DNA of 64,000 nucleotides, taken from positions 26,639 through 90,638 of the forward strand of contig JANQOF010000036.1 in the NCBI GenBank assembly GCA_028279215.1, written 5' to 3'. Source of the DNA: Pirellulales bacterium (GTDB lineage: Bacteria > Planctomycetota > Planctomycetia > Pirellulales > Lacipirellulaceae). The position numbers were made by a program, and so were the translations under genes. The notes under the pieces were generated by a model. The model was not told the origin of the DNA and ran no database searches. It saw only the letters and a list, made by a program, of their open reading frames with translations. Shown here one piece after another: positions 56,897 through 63,826 of this stretch (position 1 is the stretch's first letter; each line of letters opens with the position of its first letter).

Positions 56897-57161
56897 CGCG
56901 TCGCACCATCTAGCGAAACCCAGGTGCCATGCCATTGCGCGACACCGAGGAAATATGAAAATCTCGTGATGCTAGCGATTTGCACTAGATTTCGGTTTCC
57001 ATTCGGGTAGGTTTTCTGCAATAATAGTGAACGACTTGAGGCGGTATAGTTTCGTGCGTTGATCCTGACCGTCCACTTTTCAACTATCCCCACCCCCCAC
57101 CGGCTGGGCCTTCCGCGCACAGCCAAACCGGAACCATTCCTTCTCCAGGAGTACTGTCATC

Positions 57162-58643
57162 ATGGCCGACACGTCTGGCCGTGGGTCGCGGCACGACCGC
57201 TCCCACTCGCCGTACCGTAGGAAACGTCAGAGCCCCCCGAACGGACACCACATTGACCCTGAGATACTGGCGAAACTCGATCGCGAAGAACCGCTGACAA
57301 TCGCCGAGGAGCCCGACAAAGCCGCCGAGCGAGTGCGTCGAGCCGGTGCCGCGATCGCTAAGACGGACAAGCTCGATAGCAACGTCTACGTCGCCGAGCT
57401 CCAGCAAATGTCGATGACCGAGCTCATCGAAACGGCTGAGCGCGAGCAGGTGAAAGACACAGCAGGTCTGAAAAAACAGGACCTGATCTTCCGCATCCTG
57501 AAGGAGCGGGTGAAGCTGCACGGGATGATGGTGGGGCAGGGTACGCTGGAGATTTTGCCCGACGGATTCGGGTTCCTTCGCAGCCCCGACTATCACTATC
57601 TGTCTTGCCCCGACGACATCTACGTCTCGCCAAGCCAGATTCGCCGCTTCGGCCTGAAAGACGGCGCGACCGTGGCGGGCACCATTCGCCCACCCAAGGA
57701 AAACGAACGATACTTCGCGCTGCTGCGGGTCGAGTCGATTAACGACGACGATCCGAATTTGCTTTCGCGTAAGGTTTCGTTTGACGATTTGACGCCGATT
57801 CACCCTGACGAGCGGATTTCGATGGAGATCGGGCCCGACGAAGTCGACATGCGGGTGGTCGACATGATTGTGCCAATTGGATTTGGGCAGCGCGGCTTGA
57901 TTGTCAGCCCGCCGCGGGCTGGTAAGACGATCCTGCTGCAAAAGATGGCGAAGAGCGTGCTGACTAACTATTCGGACGCCTACGTCATCATGCTGCTGAT
58001 CGACGAACGGCCCGAGGAAGTGACCGACATGGAAAGGGAGGTCAAAGGGCCAAACTGCGAAGTTATCTCCAGTACCTTCGACGAAGCAGCCGCTCGCCAC
58101 ATTCAGGTCTCGGAGATGGTCATCGAGAAAGCAAAGCGGATGGTCGAATACGGCCGCGACGTGGTGATCTTCCTCGATTCGATTACGCGCCTGGCGCGGG
58201 CGTGGAATTCCGAGTGCCCGAATTCGGGCAAGATCCTCTCCGGCGGCATCGATGCCAATGCCATGCAGCGGCCGAAGAAGTTCTTTGGCTCGGCTCGCAA
58301 GGTAGAGGAGGGCGGTTCGCTCACCATTGTGGCAACCGCACTTATTGACACCGGCAGCCGCATGGACGAGGTGATATTCGAAGAGTTCAAGGGCACCGGC
58401 AACCAGGAAATCGTGCTCGACCGTAGCTTGGTCGACAAACGCATTTGGCCGGCCATCGATATCGACCGTAGCGGCACCCGCAGAGAGGAGATGCTGATGG
58501 ACCCCGAAGAACACCGTCGCGTATCGGTGCTCCGCCGCGTGCTCAGCGAGATGAACCCACCGGACGCCATGCAGCTTCTCACCGAGCGACTCCGCAAGAC
58601 GAAGACGAATGCGGAGTTTCTGATGAGCATGAAGGAAGCCTGA
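57162..58643 (+). CDS. rho: Transcription termination factor Rho
   Basis: The 493-aa hexameric RNA helicase contains the Rho N-terminal domain ([18 protein letters not shown]), the RNA-binding cold-shock-like domain ([39 protein letters not shown]), and the ATPase (Walker [16 protein letters not shown]; Walker [19 protein letters not shown]-loop region). Residues 1-70 are an extra basic/acidic N-terminal extension ([17 protein letters not shown]) not present in E. coli Rho. CAGGAG before ATG fixes the start. Confidence 0.96.
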   Translation: MADTSGRGSRHDRSHSPYRRKRQSPPNGHHIDPEILAKLDREEPLTIAEEPDKAAERVRRAGAAIAKTDKLDSNVYVAELQQMSMTELIETAEREQVKDTAGLKKQDLIFRILKERVKLHGMMVGQGTLEILPDGFGFLRSPDYHYLSCPDDIYVSPSQIRRFGLKDGATVAGTIRPPKENERYFALLRVESINDDDPNLLSRKVSFDDLTPIHPDERISMEIGPDEVDMRVVDMIVPIGFGQRGLIVSPPRAGKTILLQKMAKSVLTNYSDAYVIMLLIDERPEEVTDMEREVKGPNCEVISSTFDEAAARHIQVSEMVIEKAKRMVEYGRDVVIFLDSITRLARAWNSECPNSGKILSGGIDANAMQRPKKFFGSARKVEEGGSLTIVATALIDTGSRMDEVIFEEFKGTGNQEIVLDRSLVDKRIWPAIDIDRSGTRREEMLMDPEEHRRVSVLRRVLSEMNPPDAMQLLTERLRKTKTNAEFLMSMKEA

Positions 58644-58788
58644 GGAAGTTCGGAACTCAGGACGCGGAGTGCGGAATTGCTTAGACCTTGTCGATGAGTT
58701 AGGCCTCATTGGCAGAGGAGCGCTAATCTTCGCTGATCGATACTGGATTGGTGCTAGTTCGCGTTCCCGATCGGCAACGAGTAAACGG

Positions 58789-59265
58789 ATGCCCAACATA
58801 ATCCAGCCCTGCGATGTTCCGTCTGTCGCCCGCTTCGCCATCGTCGTTGCTGAGTGGAACAGGAACATTACGCAGAAGCTGCTCGATGGAGCCGCGGCGA
58901 CGCTTACAGAGCACGGTATCGCGGATGAACAGATCGACGTGGTTTGGGTGCCGGGTTCTTGGGAGATTCCGTTAGTGGCGCAGCAGTTGGCAGCCACCGG
59001 CAAGTACGTCGCCGTGCTGTGCTTGGGCGCGGTGATTCGTGGCGAGACGACGCACGACGAACACATCAACCGCGGCGTAAGCCTGGCGGTGATGGAAATC
59101 GGGTTGGAATTCGAACTGCCCGTGCTGTTTGGCGTATTGACGTGTAACACGCTGGAGCAAGCCATCCACCGCGCTGGCGGGAATGTCGGCAACAAAGGCA
59201 GCGAATGTGCCGAGGCCGCCCTGCAGATGGTGAGGCTCTTGGAAGCGTTGAACGACGAGTCATAA
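58789..59265 (+). CDS. ribH: 6,7-dimethyl-8-ribityllumazine synthase
   Basis: The 158-aa protein performs the penultimate riboflavin step. Signatures: FAIVVAEWNRNITQKLLDGA, VWVPGSWEIPLVAQQLA, VLCLGAVIRGETTHDEHI (catalytic His), and PVLFGVLTCNTLEQAIHRAGG, NKGSECAEAALQM. ATG 58789 gives normal length; the frame from 58669 adds 40 unrelated residues. Followed by nusB, as in many bacteria. Confidence 0.96.
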   Translation: MPNIIQPCDVPSVARFAIVVAEWNRNITQKLLDGAAATLTEHGIADEQIDVVWVPGSWEIPLVAQQLAATGKYVAVLCLGAVIRGETTHDEHINRGVSLAVMEIGLEFELPVLFGVLTCNTLEQAIHRAGGNVGNKGSECAEAALQMVRLLEALNDES

Positions 59266-59367
59266 GCGGCGAAAGCTCGATTCTCGCGGGCTACTCTGCG
59301 GATCGCTAATCGTCCATAATCCACCGTTTCCCAGCTCCAGTCGCCCACGGAACCTTCTGTCTCATCC

Positions 59368-59772
59368 ATGTCCCGCCGTAGCCGTGCACGCGAAGTGGCT
59401 TTACAGATCCTGTTTGAGGACGACGTGAATCCGCGCGCTACGGCCGAGGAGCTGACCAGCTTCGTCAAGGCACGGTTGAACTCCGAGGAAATGGAGGAGT
59501 TTTGCCTGCAGCTTATCCTTGGCGTACGCCGCAACCAGTCGGAAATCGATGCCCGGCTGAATGAAGTTGCGCAAAACTGGACCGTCGAGCGGATGGCTTC
59601 GACCGATCGCAACGTCTTGCGATTAGGCGCGTACGAACTGCAGTACACCGAGACTCCGTACAAAGTCGCGATCAATGAAGCGGTGGAACTCGCCAAACGG
59701 TTCGGCAACGCCAACTCCGCCCATTTCGTCAACGGTATTCTCGACAAAGTCAAGCCAAGCGAAGAGCCATGA
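59368..59772 (+). CDS. nusB: Transcription antitermination factor NusB
   Basis: The 134-aa helical protein has the NusB pattern: RSRAREVALQILFEDDVNP at the start, and ENWTVERM-type region AQNWTVERMASTDRNVLRLGAYELQY, then TPYKVAINEAVELAKRFGNANSAHFVNGILDKV. It works with NusE (S10) on rRNA transcription. Located between ribH and ftsY. Confidence 0.94.
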   Translation: MSRRSRAREVALQILFEDDVNPRATAEELTSFVKARLNSEEMEEFCLQLILGVRRNQSEIDARLNEVAQNWTVERMASTDRNVLRLGAYELQYTETPYKVAINEAVELAKRFGNANSAHFVNGILDKVKPSEEP

Positions 59773-59885
59773 GCCGTGCGGGCCGCGTTGAGTGGGCACT
59801 CTCGGCCATTCATCGTCCTTCGCTCATCGTCTAGAATCACGTCTTTCCGCAAACCGTCACCTTCGCGCCCCCAAGAATACCTTCC

Positions 59886-60815
59886 ATGGGTCTCTTCGAT
59901 CGCATCAAGCAAGGTCTCAAGAAGACCAGCCAGGTTCTCAACACCGACGTTCGCGACTTGTTCAAGAGCGAAGGGCGGTTGATTGACGAGGACTTCCTCG
60001 ACGAGATGCGGGCCATTTTGTTCAAGACCGACATGGGGTACGAACCAACCGAGGCCATCGTCGCCGAGGTTGGTAAGACCATGCGTGGCCGTGTGGTGCA
60101 GCTCGACGAAGTGATCGCCACCTGGAAGACAAAGCTCAAGGAGTTGATGGCCCAAGACGAGTCTCCCATTCGGTTCGCCGAGCAGGGGCCGACGGTCATC
60201 ATGGTGTGCGGAGTCAACGGTGCGGGGAAGACCACCAGCATCGCTAAGCTCGCCTGCATGTTTTGTGGCGAGGGTAAGTCGGTCGTGTTGGGGGCAGGCG
60301 ACACGTTTCGCGCTGCGGCGGTCGAGCAACTTACCATTTGGTCCGATCGATTGGGCGTCGAAATCGTCAAAGGAGGCGAAGGAGCCCACCCGGCGACCGT
60401 GGCCTACCAGGCGGTCGAACATGCCATCAAGAACAAGCTGGATGTCTGCATCGTCGACACCGCAGGTCGGCTGCAGACACAGAAGAACTTGATGACCGAG
60501 CTCACCAAAATCCGCGATTCAATTCGCAAGCAAGTTCCCGAAGCTCCACACGAAGTGCTCTTGGTTCTCGACGCAACGACTGGCCAAAACGGAATCAGCC
60601 AGGCGAATAACTTTGCCGAAGCAGCGGGTTGCACGGGCATTGTGCTGGCAAAGCTCGATGGCACCGCGAAAGGCGGCGTCGTGGTGGCCATTCGTCAGCA
60701 AATCGGTCTCCCGGTGAAGTACGTCGGCGTCGGTGAACAACATGAGGACCTGGTGCTCTTCAACCCCGACGCCTTCGTCGACGAGATGTTCGACGACGCG
60801 GTGGACCAAGGCTGA
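59886..60815 (+). CDS. ftsY: Signal recognition particle receptor FtsY
   Basis: The 309-aa GTPase contains the NG domain almost alone: helical N part from LFDRIKQGLKKTSQVLNTDV, G1 CGVNGAGKTTSIAKLA, GAGDTFRAAAVEQL, DTAGRLQTQKNLMTEL, and TKLDG-type AKLDGTAKGGVVVAI, then PVKYVGVGEQHEDLVLF. It lacks the long acidic A domain of E. coli FtsY, as in many bacteria. It targets ribosome complexes to the translocon. Confidence 0.95.
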   Translation: MGLFDRIKQGLKKTSQVLNTDVRDLFKSEGRLIDEDFLDEMRAILFKTDMGYEPTEAIVAEVGKTMRGRVVQLDEVIATWKTKLKELMAQDESPIRFAEQGPTVIMVCGVNGAGKTTSIAKLACMFCGEGKSVVLGAGDTFRAAAVEQLTIWSDRLGVEIVKGGEGAHPATVAYQAVEHAIKNKLDVCIVDTAGRLQTQKNLMTELTKIRDSIRKQVPEAPHEVLLVLDATTGQNGISQANNFAEAAGCTGIVLAKLDGTAKGGVVVAIRQQIGLPVKYVGVGEQHEDLVLFNPDAFVDEMFDDAVDQG

Positions 60816-61042
60816 GCCCGCCTGAATCAGCGACAACGGGGCGGCAAACCTGCGGAACGCCGCTATTTCTCGGGTCGGGCAACCCTTCAAGCTTGCCCCG
60901 AATCGTGCTCCGGTTGCCTGCTTTCCTAGCAAAGCCCATTCGGGAGTCCGTCGACTGGCTGGTCTAAAAGTCGACCTAATTCAGTCGTAAGTCTCTTTCG
61001 ATAAACGGCTTACCTCCTCTACCTGGATCTCTGCTGCACCAA

Positions 61043-61059
61043 TTGGCACACTCCTTGCT
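61043..61059 (+). promoter_or_regulatory. Sigma54 (RpoN) promoter of amt
   Basis: TTGGCACACTCCTTGCT matches the -24/-12 consensus (TGGCAC, 5-nt spacer, TTGCT) with GG at 61045-61046 and GC at 61057-61058, exactly 10 nt between them. It lies about 174 nt before the amt start. Sigma54 control of an ammonium transporter and P-II pair is well known in nitrogen regulation. Confidence 0.8.
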
Positions 61060-61070
61060 CTACCGGCCGC

Positions 61071-61082
61071 CGCTAGCTAGCG
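61071..61082. promoter_or_regulatory. 12-bp perfect palindrome near the predicted transcription start
   Basis: CGCTAGCTAGCG begins 12 nt after the -12 GC element, where sigma54 transcripts usually start. It could be an operator or the base of an initial hairpin. No regulator can be named. Confidence 0.35.
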
Positions 61083-61232
61083 GGTCGGGCGTGCGAGGAG
61101 AAATCTTTAACATCGTTCGGCCACCAAGTCTGTCCAGCGGGGACAGCAACGAGTTGGTGTTGCAGGTGGATTCGAAATGGCAACGACAACTCGTGTCTAA
61201 TTTTCCTTCTGCTTAGACAAAGGTGCTGATCG

Positions 61233-62699
61233 ATGAGTCTTGTTTTCTTACAGCGAACGCTGAGCGCGCTAATGCTCGTCAGCGTTTTCGCACTCGTAAT
61301 GGCGCCAGCCGTGAGCTGGGCGCAAGATGCGGAGACGGAAGTAGAGGTCGAAGAGACGACGACCGAGTCCGAAGGCGACACAAGTGACGAGGCAGATGAG
61401 TCGTCCGCAGGGGATACGGAGGAAGAGGAAGCCGCAATGACTCCGGGCGAGTTGGGCTTGGGCATAGATTATGCTTTCAATACGATTCTGTTGTTTCTTT
61501 CTGGTGTGCTTGTGTTCTTCATGCAAGCTGGCTTCGCAATGGTCGAGTCGGGATTCAATTCCGGCAAGAACGCAATCAACATTCTGTTTAAGAACACCAT
61601 GGACATCAGTGTCGGTGTCCTGCTGTTCTTCTTCATTGGTTTCGGCCTGATGTATCCAGGTGCCTACGGCATAGATGTTGAGGCGAACAAGTACTTTGCG
61701 TTCGGCGGTGTAGGTTTGGATGGATATCCTTTGGCGGCTGACGCAGGCTACAGTCCAGCGGCCGACTGGTTCTTCCAGGCAATGTTCGCGGCAACGGCAG
61801 CAACCATTGTATCCGGAGCGGTTGCCGGGCGTATGAAGGTCGGAGCGTACTTGATTTACAGCGCCATCCTGACTGGATTGGTTTATCCCATCAGCGGCTT
61901 CTGGAAATGGGGCGGTGGATGGCTTATGCAGTTCGAGAACGGAGCATTCCAGGACTTTGCCGGTTCTGCGGTAGTTCATGGGGTCGGTGGTTTTGCTGGC
62001 TTGGCAGGGGCTATCGTACTTGGACCTCGGCTAGGTCGATATGTCGACGGAAAGTCCGTTCCACTTCCGGGGCACAACATCGTGCTGGCGGGACTCGGCG
62101 TTTTCATCCTTTGGTTCGGTTGGTACGGGTTTAACCCTGGCAGCCAACTAGCCTTCGCGTCGGCCGACGATGCCACGGCTGTGAGCAACATTGCCATGAC
62201 CACAACCTTAGCGGCAGGTGCCGGTGGTTTGGTCGCGACACTGCTCAGTTGGGTCATGTTTGGAAAACCAGATCTATCGATGGGGCTCAACGGTATCCTC
62301 GGTGGGTTGGTTGGAATCACTGCCTGCTGCGATTGCATGAGCTACAGCATGTCGATACTCGTTGGAGCCATTGCTGGTGTGTTGGTGATTCTTGGCATCA
62401 TGATGCTTGATAAGCTGCAGATCGACGACCCAGTCGGAGCGTGGCCAGTTCACGGCTTGTGCGGTATCTGGGGTTGCATGGCGATTGGCATCCTCCCGAA
62501 CACGCACTTGGCCGAGGGAAACACCAACTTCATGATCCAACTGATCGGAACGCTTTCGATTTGTGCTTGGGCGTTCGTGACGATGTTCATCTTGTTCACC
62601 ATCCTCAAGGGTGCTGGCATCCTGCGAGTGAGTGCAGAGGATGAGCAAGCTGGTTTGGATATTAGCGAGCACGGTATGCAAGCCTACGCAACGCACTAG
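61233..62699 (+). CDS. amt: Ammonium transporter (Amt family)
   Basis: The 488-aa protein has a signal-type segment (LMLVSVFALVMAPAVSWAQDA), an acidic low-complexity stretch of about 40 residues (about 30-67), then 11 membrane helices with Amt motifs: FFMQAGFAMVESGFNSGKNAINILFKNTMD, DFAGSAVVHGVGGFAGLAGA (first pore His) and WPVHGLCGIWGCMAIGI (second pore His region). The acidic N-terminal insert is uncommon for Amt proteins. AAAGGTG precedes the ATG. Expression is probably from the upstream sigma54 promoter, and the P-II protein encoded downstream is the usual partner that blocks the channel. Confidence 0.95.
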   Translation: MSLVFLQRTLSALMLVSVFALVMAPAVSWAQDAETEVEVEETTTESEGDTSDEADESSAGDTEEEEAAMTPGELGLGIDYAFNTILLFLSGVLVFFMQAGFAMVESGFNSGKNAINILFKNTMDISVGVLLFFFIGFGLMYPGAYGIDVEANKYFAFGGVGLDGYPLAADAGYSPAADWFFQAMFAATAATIVSGAVAGRMKVGAYLIYSAILTGLVYPISGFWKWGGGWLMQFENGAFQDFAGSAVVHGVGGFAGLAGAIVLGPRLGRYVDGKSVPLPGHNIVLAGLGVFILWFGWYGFNPGSQLAFASADDATAVSNIAMTTTLAAGAGGLVATLLSWVMFGKPDLSMGLNGILGGLVGITACCDCMSYSMSILVGAIAGVLVILGIMMLDKLQIDDPVGAWPVHGLCGIWGCMAIGILPNTHLAEGNTNFMIQLIGTLSICAWAFVTMFILFTILKGAGILRVSAEDEQAGLDISEHGMQAYATH

Positions 62700-62716
62700 T
62701 AGTAATAGTCCAAAGC

Positions 62717-62770
62717 GGCCTTCAACGGTTCGGGCGGGTTTACCGCCTGGCCTGCCCGAACCGGGGCCTG
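62717..62770 (+). repeat. Hairpin unit 1
   Basis: Inner stem GGTTCGGGCGGG (62727-62738) pairs with CCTGCCCGAACC (62751-62762) with one G-U; loop TTTACCGCCTGG at 62739-62750; outer GGCC with GGCC at 62765-62768. Confidence 0.85.
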
Positions 62771-62816
62771 CTTGGATACAAGACACATAGCGGCGAGTGA
62801 GTTGAATCATCAAGTT

Positions 62817-62870
62817 GGCCTCTAAGGTTCGGACGAGTTTACCGCCTGGCCCGTCCGAACCGAGGCCTGC
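62817..62870 (+). repeat. Hairpin unit 2
   Basis: Outer stem GGCCTC (62817-62822) pairs perfectly with GAGGCC (62862-62867). Inner stem GGTTCGGACGAG with CCCGTCCGAACC has one A-C mismatch. Loop TTTACCGCCTGG at 62838-62849. Confidence 0.85.
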
Positions 62871-62915
62871 TTGAAACAGGCAACTGAACAATGAACCAAG
62901 TGTGAACAACAAGCT

Positions 62916-62970
62916 GGCCTCCAACGGTTCGGACGGGTTTACCGCCTGGCCTGTCCGAACCGGGGCCTGC
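62916..62970 (+). repeat. Hairpin unit 3
   Basis: Inner stem GGTTCGGACGGG (62926-62937) with CCTGTCCGAACC (62950-62961); loop TTTACCGCCTGG at 62938-62949; outer GGCCTC with GGGGCC through one U-G. Confidence 0.85.
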
Positions 62971-63012
62971 TAATACCATCGGGCAATCACGCTCTCACCC
63001 AAACCATAAGCT

Positions 63013-63064
63013 GGCCTCCAGTGGCTCGGATGGGTTTACCGCCTGGCCCATCCGAGCCCGGGCC
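63013..63064 (+). repeat. Hairpin unit 4
   Basis: Inner stem GGCTCGGATGGG (63023-63034) pairs perfectly with CCCATCCGAGCC (63047-63058). Relative to unit 3, pairs 3 and 9 have both partners changed. Loop TTTACCGCCTGG at 63035-63046. Confidence 0.85.
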
Positions 63065-63109
63065 TTCTTTCCTTTCTGAATGTCGCTGGGCCGGAACAGA
63101 CCATTTGCG

Positions 63110-63164
63110 GACCTCCAAACGTCCGAATATGCGGCCTCCCCGGTGCTATTTGGATATCGAGGTC
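63110..63164 (+). repeat. Hairpin unit 5 (loop diverged)
   Basis: Outer stem GACCTC (63110-63115) with GAGGTC (63159-63164) keeps pairing by a double change. Inner stem TCCGAATA with TATTTGGA. The loop no longer reads ACCGCCTG. Position keeps the 97-nt spacing. Confidence 0.6.
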
Positions 63165-63270
63165 GGTTACAAGTTGGGGGGGCCGTCACGGCAGTATCTG
63201 GCTCTCGCTTGTTCTACTTGCATTTGCCCTGCTGCACGCCACCGGCCTGCCTCTCGCACCGCCCAGAAGG

Positions 63271-63324
63271 ATGCCCCACATGGTCTGGGTGGTTTCACCG
63301 CCTGAACCGCCCAGGCCGGGGTAT
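63271..63324 (+). repeat. Hairpin unit 6 (stem rebuilt, loop kept)
   Basis: Inner stem GGTCTGGGTGGT (63282-63293) pairs at all 12 positions with ACCGCCCAGGCC (63306-63317), two G-U included; loop TTCACCGCCTGA; outer ATGCCCC (63271-63277) with GGGGTAT (63318-63324). The stem sequence differs at many positions from units 1-4 but still pairs fully. Confidence 0.75.
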
Positions 63325-63441
63325 CTATGTACTGAGGGGTGGGGATTTAGGGGGCGGGGGACGGGTGTCTCTGCTTGCATGCGGCGTTGGCAACGCCTAG
63401 CCTCGAATGTTAAACTCGATTGCGGCAGGGTGAATTGGATT

Positions 63442-63474
63442 CCCCTGATTCCTGATCCCTGACCCCTGATCCCT
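63442..63474. repeat. CT-rich short tandem repeat before the P-II gene
   Basis: Near-heptamer units CCTGATT, CCTGATC, CCTGACC, CCTGATC run up to 5 nt before the ATG and take the place of a ribosome binding site. Confidence 0.6.
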
Positions 63475-63478
63475 CCGC

Positions 63479-63826
63479 ATGAAACTCATCCTCGCGATTA
63501 TTCAGCCAAGTAAGCTCGAAGACGTCAAAGCGGCTTTGCAGGACGTCGAAGTCGTTCGTTTGACGATCATGGACGTACAGGGCTTCGGTCGGCAAAAAGG
63601 ACAAACCGAGGTTTATCGCGGGCATGAAATCTCCGTCAATCTTCTCCGCAAGGTCCAACTCCAAATTGCGGTGAACGAAGATTTCGTCGAGCCCACGATC
63701 AACGCCATTATCCGCGGCGGCCGCACGGGTGACTCCGGCGAGATCGGCGACGGCAAAATCTTCGTCCTTCCGCTCGACGACTGCATCCGCATCCGCACCG
63801 GCGAACGCGGCCCTGAGGCAATTTAG
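63479..63826 (+). CDS. Nitrogen regulatory protein P-II (GlnB/GlnK family)
   Basis: The 115-aa protein aligns along its length with GlnB/GlnK: LILAIIQPSKLEDVKAAL, QGFGRQKGQTEVYRGHE (T-loop start), KVQLQIAVNEDFVEPTINAI, and IGDGKIFVLPLDDCIRIRTGE (ATP/2-oxoglutarate region). By position, E. coli Tyr51, the uridylylation site, is Ile51 here, and residue 49 is His, not the serine phosphorylated in cyanobacteria. A 3-residue insertion (RTGDSGEIGDG) is present in the B-loop region. Control is thus probably by effector binding only. As the partner of the upstream Amt it most likely acts as GlnK. Confidence 0.93.
   Translation: MKLILAIIQPSKLEDVKAALQDVEVVRLTIMDVQGFGRQKGQTEVYRGHEISVNLLRKVQLQIAVNEDFVEPTINAIIRGGRTGDSGEIGDGKIFVLPLDDCIRIRTGERGPEAI

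Larger units (their letters stand above)
60816..61232. other. amt upstream region
   Basis: 417 nt without a supported gene. It holds a sigma54 promoter, a 12-bp palindrome CGCTAGCTAGCG at 61071-61082 close to the predicted transcription start, and a hairpin CTGTCC-5 nt-GGACAG at about 61131-61147 in the leader. Confidence 0.55.
62713..63324 (+). ncRNA. Tandem array of six covarying hairpins (putative structured RNA)
   Basis: Each canonical unit is built as outer stem GGCCUC/GAGGCC, a 4-5-nt 5' bulge (CAAC), an inner 12-bp stem (GGUUCGGACGGG type), and a 12-nt loop UUUACCGCCUGG. Units begin at 62717, 62817, 62916, 63013, 63110 and 63271; the first five are spaced 100, 99, 97 and 97 nt. Among units the inner stem shows paired changes (pair 3 U-A to C-G, pair 8 A-U to G-C, pair 9 C-G to U-A) and the outer stem too (GACCUC/GAGGUC at 63110), while the loop is identical in four units and UUCACCGCCUGA in the last. 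The intervening sequences are unrelated. Strand is set by the flanking genes; the palindromic form alone does not fix it. No T-runs follow, so these are not intrinsic terminators. I do not recognise a described RNA family. Confidence 0.7.
62700..63478. other. Long intercistronic region between amt and the P-II gene
   Basis: 779 nt without a supported gene. Most of it is filled by six hairpin units listed separately. The last 40 nt before the P-II gene are CT-rich heptamer repeats (CCTGATC/CCTGACC, 63442-63474) and no Shine-Dalgarno sequence is visible. Confidence 0.8.

Noticed and set aside
55204..57126. 640-codon open frame on the minus strand
   Set aside because: Antisense to the polA 3' half and coaE; composition is that of a shadow frame.
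57084..60422. 1112-codon open frame on the minus strand
   Set aside because: It lies antisense to rho, ribH, nusB and ftsY, has no family-like content, and exists because of codon bias in those genes.
62274..62924. 216-codon frame on the minus strand across the amt end and hairpins
   Set aside because: Its repeated peptide segments are only the hairpin units read as protein.
62717..63324. CRISPR array
   Set aside because: Units of about 54 nt are too long and too diverged, they are full hairpins, and there are no cas genes.
62717..63324. Tandem intrinsic terminators
   Set aside because: Stems are GC-rich but none is followed by a T-run, and the loop conservation would not be expected.
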